Shown here: piece by piece, positions 42,540 to 56,370 of the stretch
Numbering within the stretch: the stretch's first letter is position 1
How the letters are laid out: each line of letters starts with the position of its first letter
NCBI GenBank assembly: GCA_036023115.1
Contig: JAYKKT010000041.1
Span: 3,063,501-3,127,500 of the forward strand
DNA from: Brasenia schreberi
Lineage: Eukaryota > Streptophyta > Magnoliopsida > Nymphaeales > Cabombaceae
Direction: 5' to 3'
Length of the DNA: 64,000 nucleotides
Notes under the pieces: generated by a model
Seen by the model: only the letters and a program-made list of their open reading frames with translations
The model's database searches: none
Told to the model about the DNA's origin: nothing
Made by a program: the position numbers and the translations under genes

Positions 42540-43655
42540 ACTTTTGAATGTGAGATTTCGGGCCTTTTGGTATTTTTTCTTCTCTAAGAAAACGTGGTGA
42601 AATTGTTGAAGACATCTGCTTTAATTTAACAATATTCACTTTTTTAAAAAATCTTCCATATACATTGCGGTAGCAATTGCAAACCCATCCCAAACCCGAC
42701 TTGAAAATTGGACAGAGTTTAGTCACAACATATATATATAATTCTAGAATCTTTAGGAGGTTCTCTTTTGATTGTGAAACCATTGGATCAAACTTGATGA
42801 GCGATTGAAGATTGTGAAAACGTGGAATAGATGGAATAAATCACAAAATAGGTTTTTGTTCAAGAATGAGATTTTATTAGAACAGTCCATATTTGGTTCA
42901 TCCTTCATAACAATATCACATCCTTGATATAATGAAATAGGATGAATTGAGATGGTATTTTATAAATACGTAATTATCTTGAATATATGAACCATTTCTT
43001 TCTTTTTTGATTGTCTGGAAGGGACAAAAGAAAAAACATGTTGTTTTTTCAATAATTTCTGATGTCTAGTGAACCTTTTACTAACATTTGAAACAAGATG
43101 AAGTTTTGACCATCTGTGGAAGGAAAAAGAACAAATTGATCCTTTAGGATTCCCAAGAAATTCTTTGGTTTTTTCCAAAAACAGATGCTTATTCATCTAT
43201 AAATAGCGACATTAAGGAATATCAAGAAGGGTACTTTGGGAATCGATGTGATTTATCTCTGTTCATTCCGTTTGAAAAGAGGAAGGATCCCAAGAATCAA
43301 TTTTTCTTTTAGTTGATGAAAGCCTCTTTTTGAAAAGAAAATTTTGTGATGCCAAGTGGAGATTTGGTCAATTGGCCTGATGTCATGTCAGCCGCATTTG
43401 AGTGTGACTTACATGGAGCACTTTTTTTTTTTCTTTGGTAAGAGTAGTTTGAAGCTTAATAACACACATGCACTCTTTAGTAGTGAAACTCTCCACCAGC
43501 AGCAACAGTCCCAGAACATCTTACGGTTGAGTTAACGCTTTTGGTGCTGGTTTGCATGGAGCATTGATCAACCAATAGGTTGAATCACAGTCTTACTGTC
43601 CATTTCCGCATAGAAACATCGCACATGGCACTGGCATGACATATATATCTAATGC
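42540..43655. other. Intergenic, no gene seen
   Basis: AT-rich. Short frames only, none with recognisable domains. Confidence 0.4.
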
Positions 43656-43659
43656 CTGT

Positions 43660-44245
43660 GCTATAATTAAGAAAGCTTTATTAAAATGTTCAAAACATAT
43701 ATTTAAAATTAATTTGTGATAATAACATTACTTTGGATATTTAAACTACCTAATAAATTTAATTAAACATTTAGTTATTCGTTTATATTAATAACATTAG
43801 TTTAGCAATAAATGTTAATTATTGATAGCATTAGTTTACTAAAAGTTAGAAAGAATGAAAATAATATGTTATATTAATTTATATTAATATGTTTAAAACT
43901 AATTTATTCTATTAAAATCAATTTTTTCATGTTATTAAATGCTAATTAAAAAATATTTATTAATTTTATAAACTTAATTTTCACATCATCAATATCAAAT
44001 TAATAGTCTTTAATATCAATGCAATCAACTTAAATATTAATTTTCACATCCATCAAAATTTAAGGTTTATTCTCATATCGATGATTATGTAAAAAATTAA
44101 AAGTTACCGATGTAAATTAATATTTAAATTAATAAAATAATATTCAAATAAAAATAGTTAATATTTAAAGTAATGTTATTCTCACAATTAATTTTAAATA
44201 TATGTTTTAAACATTTATTGATTTTTCTTAATTATACTTTGAATT
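43660..44245. repeat. AT-rich long inverted-repeat element
   Basis: The left arm (43660-43750: TATAATTAAGAAAGC, AAAACATATATTTAAAATTA and GATAATAACATTACTTTGG) is repeated inverted in the right arm (44150-44245: TAAAGTAATGTTATTCTCAC, AATTTTAAATATATGTTTTA, TTCTTAATTATA). The centre is about 400 bp of AT-rich DNA. Candidate MITE; a target duplication was not identified. Confidence 0.65.
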
Positions 44246-44343
44246 AGTAAACTTAATTTAAATATCAAATATTAATTTACTTTTAAATATTTAATCTTTT
44301 ATTTGAATATTAATAATTTGGTATTAAATAGATTCTCAACCTA

Positions 44344-45925
44344 CTAGAAGGTACTTGTAATATCTGGGTCAGATCGGATTACATTGGGCCAGACCAGAAC
44401 CCAGGGCCAGCTTGGGAGGTCTTTACCGACCCCTTGTAGCAGCCATGATAGTTCTATCATAGCTGTCTTCGGCGACTCAAGAAAGGAGATGGAAATCGTG
44501 CTTCTTGAGGTCCACGAGAGCGAGGACATGAGAGGGAGAGAAGGGAGCAGCTTTCTGATTATTGTGGGTGTAGTCGGAGCCGGAAAACTCATCGGAGAAA
44601 CCGAGAAAAATGCTGGAGTTTTCGAGGAAAGCGTTTCTCTTTAATTATTATTATTTTTTGGGCAAAAATTTTGTCGATGTCGCCATTGAGATGGGAGAAA
44701 GAGGGTGGATGGCCTTCGGCCTTCCTCGGGCCCTAATGGCCGAGACAACAGCCAGAAACTGCATCGTTTCCGACAGAACTTGTTTGAAACCATGGCTCTC
44801 CCATATCATTCCATTTTGTAGCGAAACCACCGTCGGACGAGGATCGGTTTTGGTGGGGGACAGTCTGCCAGCTGGTGGCCAGCCATTTGGTAGTAGCGTC
44901 TTGGGTGGAAGCGGCCGAGAAATATTGTTTCTAGCTTTTATAAAAGCGACCGGCAGACAACCGACTAGAGGTGTCGTGTGGAGTTCATACCATGTTGTGT
45001 TGATCGACTATATCGTCAAGCTAAACGGATCTGAAAACAAGAGGAGACCTCGTTATGGATCGTCATATCAGGAGAATTAACAGTATCCCAACCAATTAGA
45101 TCCATTTTGTATAAAGATTTAGCTGGAAATTAGATCCATTTTGTATAAAGATTTAGCTGGAATTAACTCCTGTTCTATATGGATCTTGCATTCACGATAA
45201 TCTGGACGTTATTTGGGTCTTAACTAGGCTTAGAAAATTTAAATTTGAGTAGAATTAAATACTAGTTTGTTGGAGCTTATCACCAAGAGATGCTCGAGAA
45301 TGATAGTTTTCATTCTCGAGATCACTCTATGTAATCATGTGTCTTGAAATTTTGGATTGTAGCTAGTGCAGGAGGTTTGTTTTAAGACTTTATACTAAGA
45401 GAAATTAACAAAAAAAAACATTGGTTTTCGGCTCTATTCTTTGTAATTCTCAGTGAGAAGGCTTCTCACTCATCTAGCTCAGCTTGTGTCACTCATTTAA
45501 TGGTGTTTTACTCTCATTCACCTCTCTTATCAATCAGAACTCTTTCTTATTATAGCGAGTTTTTCTTCTTTTTTCCTTCAAACTCCTGAGGTTGAGCTGG
45601 AAACACATCATTGGTGATTTGATTGAGATTGAATCACTCTCCAACCCTAGGTATTTTCGCACCCTTTCTCATTTTATTCCTTTTTTTCTTACCCATTACC
45701 AACTCAGCAATTGAATCGTTGAACCTTCTCTCCCTTCTCTTTTTTTTCTTCCCCTTTTGTTTTCCTCTTGCCTCTTTCACGTAAACCCAACCCTCATTGA
45801 GTTTTCATTCATTGTTGTTTGCTCTTTCATTTCCTACGAAGCCCAACCTTTCCTCCTTATCACCGTTACTTACACTAAGTTGTAGCTCACATTCTTCCTT
45901 TCATTACTAACGCCACACCTGACTA
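44344..45925. other. Unclassified stretch with GC-richer 5' half
   Basis: 44344-45080 is notably GC-richer than its AT-rich neighbours and holds plus frames of 86 and 156 aa (44384-44644, 44610-45080) with no motif I can name. 45095-45128 and 45128-45161 are a 33-bp tandem duplication (TTAGATCCATTTTGTATAAA, then GATTTAGCTGG). 45410-45925 is T/C-rich with repeated CTTTCATT-like text. It may be an unclassified LTR or retroelement remnant. Confidence 0.35.
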
Positions 45926-45929
45926 GATG

Positions 45930-47475
45930 TCAATGTTATCATTGTTAAGATCAATAGTTCAAAGTACAATAAAAAAAACAATGAAGATACATCTAAGTTA
46001 GACTTAAGTTTATAAGGACTCTTGTGTTTTATGGGGTCATAACTGTTGATTTTGAAGGATCTAAAGGTAATACAACTGATCCTTTGATTAAAAGTATATG
46101 AATAATCCTAATCGAGAAATCTAGGTTGAGAATAAAACTGAAACCCATGATTTACTCATAAGAAGTGACAACCCAACTTAAATTAGTGTAGATCCCACGA
46201 AGTAGGTTAAATATGATAATAATAAACTAGAGTGAATATGACGTAACTTATTTCTATGTGATACTTTCAGTATCGTTGTATCTATCTCTTGTAAACTTAA
46301 AGTGTCATGACTGAAAGTTAAGGAAAAGGTTAGGTTGGTCCCTAAAATCAATCATGATTTAGGATATAGATGCATGATCATTAATACATTACCCCTAAAG
46401 ATCATATCATAACCTTTATTATGTTGTTACCAATATACACCTTTACACCAAAGTTTCAGATTTAAGACGTATGTTCACCTATTTCCTCTAAGGGTAATAT
46501 TGGATAACTCTACCAATAGTTCAAACCACAAGGTACCATTACTAAAAGCATAATATAATGATTGATTTGATAAGGTATTTTACACTTCAAAACTTTGTGG
46601 GAGATTATTATAATTAATGCTAATTAAGTGTTGCGTTAATTAAACTCATGCATATTAATTGTATTTAGTTCTTGTTAAGTAATCCTATATATTCATTTGA
46701 TTCATCTTTGATATATATGTGAAAGTCCTAAAGTATACGTTACATGTGAGGGACTTTTTTACATGTGAAGACAAACAAACAAAGTTTAGTCTCATATTGA
46801 AGGAGGACAGAAACCCACATGTCTTCTTATATAATTGGTAACTTATGAACCTTAGTTTAAATAGCTTGAGGAAGACATGCTAGAGTAGACATGTGCACGC
46901 AGGTGCCCGTCCGGCCAAAGAATTGTTTTCAATTTTTAGTCTATCTTTTTGCACAAAAAAGTTTTAATCGAACAGTTAAATAGATCCATGCAAGAATGGT
47001 TACGGGACAAAGATATGAGTCGATTGGATTGGATCTAGGATTCATGATCCATTACATTTTCTATAAAGTAGATTAGGGCTTTCCTAATCCACACTTATGT
47101 GATTTACACTCTCTTCTCCCATACCTTGCTCTCTACGATTTCCCTATGCTTGTGTAATTGTTTTATGTTCTCTTCTCTTTTTTCAGCCAAGGTGATTGAG
47201 GCGGTGGTCGAAGATGACTCGAGCGAGGTACGTGTTTCTTGTCGTGTGTGTTTTATACTTTGAGGAAAGCGCAAGTACCTATATGTACTCAGTAACCGGG
47301 CACTTATTTTTCTAAGGTAAATATGTAAAGGTGACTCACATAGATAAGTCTTCTAATTCTGCTTTTTCTTTGCTCGCTTTTTGTTTTCGTACGGTTTTAT
47401 TATAGCTTTCGATGGATGTGTAGTTGTTGTTGATTGTGGCTTCTTTTGATTATTATATATTTATGTAATCCTACA
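45930..47475 (+). mobile_element. Ty1/copia copy C, 3' remnant with LTR
   Basis: 45940-46120 matches the end of RNase H of copy B (GSKGNTTDPLIKS, RLRIKLKP). A non-coding 3' region follows, then a polypurine tract (TTTGTGGGAGA, 46594-46604). The 3' LTR runs from about 46606 to 47475, aligning with 39190-39904 and, inverted, with 18735-19625. No gag, integrase or RT remains. Confidence 0.7.
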
Positions 47476-47844
47476 CGGGTCCTGAATGCACGTTTTGAAG
47501 AATGCAATCGAGGGGATCGATTTTGAATTTAAGCTCTTAGCAATCATGGACACTTTTGTAGGGAGCGAATAGGAGTGCACCACATGCTCTGACGTTCTCC
47601 TCTTTTAGATTCTATTGGGTATGAAATTCCTAAGAGCACATTTGAAATGAAGACTTCAGTCCCCTTTGTGTTTTCGTATTTTCTACGGACACCCAATATA
47701 GTGTCCCACAGGAAATCGCCTAACTGTCATCCAGAGTAACGATGGGTCGTCTTGACTTGGTGCAGCCTGCACTGGTTGGCAATCTCGCACATGTCGCTCT
47801 TTTTTGGGAAAGGCAAGTAATGAATTTCTTTTCACACACCTGCC

Positions 47845-47877
<33 letters not shown>

Positions 47878-48135
47878 TCATATCTATCTATTATATATGT
47901 ATGTATACCATAACTACATAAAAACCTAAATATTTATATATAAGTGATTTTGTGGTTTCTTAAGTGTTGGTGGCAATAGTTTTAATTGGTAAAAGGCAGT
48001 CTTGGAAAGTTAAGTAGCGAGAGTCATAGAGGGCAATATCACGTGGTTGAAGCAGTGAAATCATTAGGAGCAAAGTATTGAGTATTGTTCACAATTGAGT
48101 ATAGTTCTCCATTGAGTATGGGCCAATCTCTCTCT
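47476..48135. other. Intergenic, with CA/TA microsatellite
   Basis: 47846-47877 is a CA run passing into TA. 47640-47820 has GTGTCCCACAGGAAATCGCC and similar LTR-like text I cannot assign. No gene. Confidence 0.4.
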
Positions 48136-48139
48136 TTAT

Positions 48140-48350
48140 ATGCCCACATCCACTTATACTCGAATCCATTCAACGGTTTCAACCATTTGATCATTATGAT
48201 CAATGGTAGAGATTTGAATTTAAAAAGTACTTTCCATACTTGATATTTGATGGTATATTAAATATTTTTTAAATTTAAATATCTACTATTGATTATATTA
48301 ATTGAAAGATAGAGATGTTTAAGTGGATTTAAGTATGGATGAATGCAGTA
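48140..48350. repeat. Inverted-repeat element (MITE-like)
   Basis: The left arm 48175-48226 (TTTCAACCATTTGATCATTA, TGATCAATGGTAGAGATTTG) pairs with the right arm 48268-48320, whose complement reads CTTTCAATTAATATAATCAA and TAGTAGATATTTAAATTTAA. The outer CCACTTATAC/GTATGGATG parts also pair weakly. Confidence 0.5.
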
Positions 48351-49560
48351 TGGACTATGCTCTCTTTATATATATATAAATTTCATCTTCTTGTTATACT
48401 ATTCATTACCTTTACTTTTTGGATGCATAAGTGTGATTAGGTTGTACTTCATATTTGTAAACGCCATCGTAACTTATAAATAACACTCATACATTACAAA
48501 AACAAAGAGAATGCATGAGTATATGTTTGTGAGGTTACAGATTTCACTTCTCACATATATAATTCTAAAATAATTTTCTTCTGTTGTATTTTTTCCCTTT
48601 TTCCACAATTATTACAACCCATTGCAAGCCGATATTAATATAGGCTCTTTGGTGAAAGTCCTATCCCCAAACTCTTAAAGTTAACTTGCTCTAGTCCCTT
48701 GGATGGTAAATTGATAAAAATTATCAATTGGAGGAAAAAAAAAGTAAATGAATGTAATTTTAGAGAGAAAGAGCAAGTTAAATAGACATTTTTTTCTTCT
48801 TTTTGGCCAAATCCAACCAGTTCAAGACGATGAACGTTGTAAGGAACACTAATTAATTATTGGGATTTAATGCAATAAGTTACAATGTTCCAATCAAGGT
48901 TTTGACTAAAGGGATATTTTATCCTCAATTTTATTTGACTCGAACTCCCCTGGATCTAAAATTTTGGGCTCAAAGTACTCTCAACAAGACATGATCGGTT
49001 TGAAACAAGCCGGATGGCCGGATTCAATCGGGATCAAACCAGGCTAAGAACCAAAACTGATCAAACTAGATTCGGACTTGAACTCAAAACCAGGGAGCAT
49101 CTAGCTTGGTTTTGGTTTTACCTTTTATAGAACCAAAATAAGGTTGAAACTAACGGTTTCATATTTTATTTTTTTTAAATTTCCAAATTTCTAATGAATT
49201 TTTTGGTTCCAAACGATTGGTGACTCAAACCAGAACCGACGATTTTGAATTGGCACCGGGCTGCCGGGATTGGAACCAGCCCGGTTCCAGTTCATCGTTC
49301 ATGGAAATCCAGAATCGGTAATGAGGATTTATCCGAAACGAAATGTGTCTACTTTCAACTTCATCAAAATAAGTTGTATTTTTCTAAGCCCCTAATTTCG
49401 ATGAATCAATCCAAATCAGTCCATCTCTTTTAATACAAATTATAATTTCAGAGAGAAGACCCAAGTGTTTGATTTAAAATCAAGGTTTCCGATTGGCAAC
49501 TTAATGTCACCTTCCTTACGAATAAAGAATACATTGGGTACGCGTATTGGGTGTATTTGA
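48351..49560. other. Intergenic, with GGTTC-type dispersed repeat
   Basis: 48985-49330 carries repeated GGTTTGAAAC, AAACCAGAACC, GGTTCCAAACG and CCGGTTCCAG phrases, a copy of the dispersed family. No gene seen. Confidence 0.45.
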
Positions 49561-49564
49561 TCAT

Positions 49565-50235
49565 GTTATCACAATTGTACTTCACAATTGATACATGTAC
49601 ACCTTTTTTACTATTCATGTACTTTTTTTATTATGATTTTGATTTTGCTCCTGTTAAAGTCTGAAAATTACCTTGAAAAAAGAGAGAGAAAATAAAGAAA
49701 AAGAATAGAAAAAGAGAAGGAGATCGATTGAATGAGGGTTTTCGTGATTTAGTGAGGTATTTCGTTTATTTGATGTATTTTTTGTTGTTTATTTGATGTA
49801 TTGATTTCGTTTTCAATCAAAATTAAAATAAAAAGAATCTCGACTCGAAATATGATACAAGTGGGAGAGGTACACCCTTCTATTGGAAGGAGATGCAGTT
49901 GAGCTATGTCTCAAGTTAGGAACTTTATATCACTTTTTATTTTCTTGATTTTTTTCTTCTTTTCTTCTTAATTCTTATTGTTGTTATTCTTCTTCTTGTT
50001 ATTGATTTCATTTTGTATTTTATTTTTTTCTTGATTCTTCTTGACTTTTCTTTTTCTTCAAGGAGATTCTTAAGAGTATTTGTCATCCAATTGCGAAAAA
50101 AGACAACAATGCTAAAGATGAATGAAATATATTAAATGGAGTAAAGAAATTCGATGCGAGAAAGTGATGAAGGTTAATTTTGGTATTTTAGAAAAATGTA
50201 TATGAATAGTAAAAAGGGTGTTCAAATTGTAATCC
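49565..50235. repeat. Terminal-inverted-repeat element, about 670 bp
   Basis: The left end 49573-49625 (CACAATTGATACATGTACACC, then TTTTTTACTATTCATGTAC) is inverted at 50190-50232 (ATATGAATAGTAAAAAGGGT, then GTTCAAATTGTAAT). The interior is A/G-rich then T/C-rich. No coding capacity. Likely a MITE. Confidence 0.5.
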
Positions 50236-51083
50236 CTTTGTGCTTTCAATATGAAAAATCAGAGGTTACTTTTTTTTTCTAAACCATTGGTGTTGAAAAG
50301 CCCACTAGATCCTAATTAATCTGGTTCGAGGTTGGTTCGGTCCCCTCCCTGGGTTGCAACCATTCACATGAGCCAAGGTTGCAAACTTACTTAAGGGCAA
50401 CAAGTGCCCTAACAACTTTACTAAAGGCACCATAGTTCTTAGTTGCTTGAAGTTTGTTATATGACTTTTCTTTAACAATTGCTCAAGGGGAATACTATTT
50501 GCATACCACAAATTATTATATATACACTTTCATCCTAAAAAATGTCTCTCATTTTCAAAAATTTATATGCTATCTTGACCTCACTTCGAATTTTCTCTCC
50601 TTTATTGCGAGCTTTCTTTTTCAATTGTTTTTATTGATGCTTGTCATTGGATTTTATTGAAGCTTTTTTATCTTCTCTTGCAGGAAAAAAAAAGAAAGAA
50701 AAGAAGAAAAAATTTGAACACTGATATCGATAAGATATTTTATGTTTTTTATAAGTATGTTTATGAATTCAGTCATATTTTATTTTTATGTATTTGATAT
50801 CGTTGACTTGACAATAATAAGTAAAGCGTTAAGGTAAAGACGTCACTGAGCCACATCTTCTTATTTAAAGAATAATATCTGATGAGAGATTTATAAATCT
50901 TTTTTGTGATGTAATATGGCTTAACTATGAAGTTTCGAGGAAAGTGTGCATTGATTTCTTTCCTTTTCATATAATAAAAGTCATCAACGAGGCAAGTCAC
51001 TCTCCATCTCTGTCCGTCTTTTCCATTTCCACTTGTATTAGAAAACTTCGTCAAACGAACTTACTGAGCAACTTCTCTCTGCT
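50236..51083. other. Upstream region of the EF-hand gene
   Basis: AT-rich. No gene seen. Confidence 0.35.
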
Positions 51084-51090
51084 TATAAAA
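51084..51090 (+). promoter_or_regulatory. TATA box of the EF-hand gene
   Basis: TATAAAA, 50 bp before the ATG at 51140, preceded by TTCTCTCTGC. The spacing implies a leader of only about 20-30 bases. Confidence 0.6.
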
Positions 51091-51139
51091 CCAACAACGA
51101 ATCCAACCAACGTCCGGAAGCAGTAGCCAAGCAAGCATT

Positions 51140-51697
51140 ATGGGTTCATTGGCCGTCGTGCCGCTAAACATGCCTTTGTGCGGCATTTCTTGCTCCAGAT
51201 CCATCTCCCTCCTTTTCTGTCACATTGTCATCTGTTGGCGAATTCGATTCGTCAGGCTTTACACAAGCCTTCGATCGTTTCTTCAGAACCAAACTCATGG
51301 TTCGCAGCCTTTGAAGGCTCGTCCCGGCGATGAACTCGCCGGATTGACGACAGACGACGTGGTGGTCGTGATGAAGATGCTGGGCATCTTTGATGACAGT
51401 GAAACAACCAGCAGATACGGTGAAAGCTATGGGGAATTGGATGACACGGTGGTAAAGGTGTTTGAGGAGAAAGAACCAAGCTTTGAGGAACTGAAGGATG
51501 CGTTCGCCGTGTTCGACGAGAACGGAGATGGGTTCATTGAGCCCTTTGAGCTGCAAAGGGTGCTTTGCAGACTGGGATTCAAAGAAGGATCAAAACTAGA
51601 AGAGTGTGAAAGGATGATTAGGATGCATGATGAAGATGGCGATGGAAGGATGGATCGTAAAGAATTTGTCAAGTTTATGCACAGTAGTCTTTGTTAA
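51140..51697 (+). CDS. Calmodulin-like EF-hand protein (CML45/46-type)
   Basis: Single-exon gene, 185 aa. The N-terminus (residues 1-60) has a hydrophobic segment (SISLLFCHIVICW) and a basic stretch, as in plant CML proteins with a membrane-associated leader. The middle has TTDDVVVVMKMLGIF. Two complete EF-hand loops follow: residues 126-137 (DENGDGFIEPFE) and 164-175 (DEDGDGRMDRKE), each with Asp/Asn/Asp and the closing Glu needed to bind calcium. The helix ahead of loop 1 reads SFEELKDAFAVF and the protein ends EFVKFMHSSLC. The length and paired C-terminal EF-hands fit CML45-47-like calcium sensors, which decode calcium signals in stress responses; the substrate is unknown. The start is the first ATG after a TATA box 50 bp upstream. 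No frame damage seen. Confidence 0.88.
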   Translation: MGSLAVVPLNMPLCGISCSRSISLLFCHIVICWRIRFVRLYTSLRSFLQNQTHGSQPLKARPGDELAGLTTDDVVVVMKMLGIFDDSETTSRYGESYGELDDTVVKVFEEKEPSFEELKDAFAVFDENGDGFIEPFELQRVLCRLGFKEGSKLEECERMIRMHDEDGDGRMDRKEFVKFMHSSLC

Positions 51698-54725
<3,028 letters not shown>

Positions 54726-54730
54726 CACCT

Positions 54731-54862
54731 ACAGGCTAGAGCATTAGTTCAAAATGGTTGGACGCTCTAGTGCCATTGCTGCTGGTGGGGAGTTCGACTT
54801 TTTGGGTGTGCATGTGTGCGTGTTAGACTTGAACCTCTCCCTTAAAGAAAAAAAAAAAGATA
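54731..54862 (+). mobile_element. tRNA-derived SINE
   Basis: GAGCATTAGTTCAAAATGG (box A like), GAGTTCGACTTT (box B like), GTGCATGTGTGCGTGTTAG and a poly-A end (54845-54860). Same family as 62219-62350. Confidence 0.75.
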
Positions 54863-54911
54863 AACAAGTTGACCATGTTTACCTTTTTCTTTTACATTGT
54901 AAAAGCTAAAA

Positions 54912-55020
54912 TACCAGGGTATTAGCTCAACCGCAGGGTGGTAGAGGCAGGGTGCTTCTACCACCCTGCTGGTGGGAGTTCGACTCCTAGAAGGTGTATG
55001 CGTGGGTGAGGCTAAAAAAA
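54912..55020 (+). mobile_element. tRNA-derived SINE
   Basis: GGTATTAGCTCAACCGCAGG, GAGTTCGACTCCTAGAAGG, then GCGTGGGTGAGGC and an A tail. Only 50 bp from the previous copy and in the same orientation. Confidence 0.75.
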
Positions 55021-55024
55021 ACTA

Positions 55025-55110
55025 AAGCCAGATGCACTCTCTAGGAATCGAACTATCACCTTTAACTTGTGAGTCGACCCTCTAGCTAGTAAGCTATTTT
55101 ATTTCCAGGC
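55025..55110 (-). mobile_element. tRNA-derived SINE (minus)
   Basis: The minus strand reads TAGCTTACTAGCTAGAGGG and then AGTTCGATTCCTAGAGAGTG. The order and spacing of boxes A and B are kept, facing the copy at 54912. Confidence 0.6.
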
Positions 55111-55278
55111 AACGGCCTCTCCCAGGTACCAAGGGCCAAGAGCCATCAAAGAGAAAGTCAACAGCCACAAATTCCTTATTGTTATACTCTCAATCTACCT
55201 TCACCTCATAGACAGAAATGGGAGAAGCAACTTGGGGATCCACAAACGATTCGTTTATTGTTTCCTACCGGCGAGAGA

Positions 55279-55440
55279 ATGGAGAAGAACACGTTGGGGC
55301 TCTTGATCGGCTTGGTGGGAACCGCCTTAACCTTGTCTGCTTACTCCCAGACGTTCGTCACTACCACACAATGCCTGGCCCTTGGGCTTGTTGTCCTCCT
55401 TCTTGCCCTTGCTGTAAAAGAAGGTTTCATTTCTTTGTAA
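55279..55440 (+). CDS. Small two-helix membrane protein, 53 aa
   Basis: The frame starts MEKNTLGLLIGLVGTALTLSA, then YSQTFVTTTQC, then LALGLVVLLLALAVKEGFISL. There are two hydrophobic helices (residues 5-22 and 33-48) joined by a short polar loop with Tyr-Ser-Gln, and a short C-terminal end. The composition is very regular for a chance frame. The family is not one I can name. The start at 55279 is chosen because the longer in-frame extension (55258) has no hydrophobic or conserved character. An earlier ATG at 55218 opens a different, overlapping frame. No introns are visible, and the stop is TAA. No nearby gene suggests a role. Confidence 0.6.
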   Translation: MEKNTLGLLIGLVGTALTLSAYSQTFVTTTQCLALGLVVLLLALAVKEGFISL

Positions 55441-55559
55441 CACTCTTTCTAATTCTATCTTTTAAAGATACCTGGATCAATGAGATGGTTTTCTCCTTCA
55501 TTTCCTGTGCTGCACTTATTGGGAATGAAATTAGGGTCTTTGTTTGGGAACATTGAAGT

Positions 55560-56370
55560 TTAGAACCAATGGATTCAGTCATAAAAATGGTATGTTTAGC
55601 TGCGTGTTTTTGAGGAAACTTCTCGTGTTTGAGAGGTAGCGAATAGATGATGGTAGCGGAACACTGCCATCAATTTGATAACTTTATGTTGGCATCAGCT
55701 GTGTATCCAAATTATTGTTTTATATGATCTTCAAAATATTTTATTGATAGTCATGATTGCATCATCCAAACAATATGAATTTGCTGTGGTTCTCGTAGGC
55801 TTATTCCCAACTAACGGAAGTTTCTCTAAAAGCTTTATGCTTTTTGACTGGAGACAGTATTTCCTTAGTTTCAGATTTCCAAACAGAGCCGGAAACCCAC
55901 CGGTAGAACTTAAGTTGGCAGCCAAGCTCTCATGAGTCTCGAAATTCGAGAATATCGAGTCATAGAACCAAAAATTTCAATCATAAATGGTGTTTTAGAG
56001 GCCGAATACAAGACCTTATCTTCGTCCTCACTCTAAGAATAAAGAAAGTTCAAATACGAGGCAGATTTGGAGAAGGAAGGGACCGGCGAAAGTTCTGTTA
56101 TTTGAGAGGTCGTGAAGCATTATCTTCAATTTGATGCCTTTATGTTCCCAGCAGCTTTTCACGCAAATCCTTGCTTACGCAAAATCTCTTTCTATGGTAT
56201 CTGGAATTTTTGGTCATCAAAACCATCTGCATCGACTGCATTCTTGTATGCTAATTCTCAAATTAACAGAAGTTTCTCTAAAAGCTTTGTGGCTCCTTAG
56301 TTTGTGGTTCCTCAAGCCCAAAAGCCACGAGAATAATTTGGGATTTCTCTGTTGGCACAAAAACCCCTCA
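55560..56370. repeat. Diverged direct duplication downstream of the small gene
   Basis: 55655-55850 and 56115-56310 share CAATTTGATAACTTTATGTT (CAATTTGATGCCTTTATGTT), then AACGGAAGTTTCTCTAAAAG and CTTTATGCTTTTT (CTTTGTGGCTCC). Both copies are non-coding. It may be a tandem duplication of the gene's 3' end. Confidence 0.5.

Noticed and set aside
44610..45080. 156-aa frame as a protein-coding gene
   Set aside because: No recognisable domain, no promoter or splice partner, and it overlaps an 86-aa frame. Kept only as an unclassified stretch.
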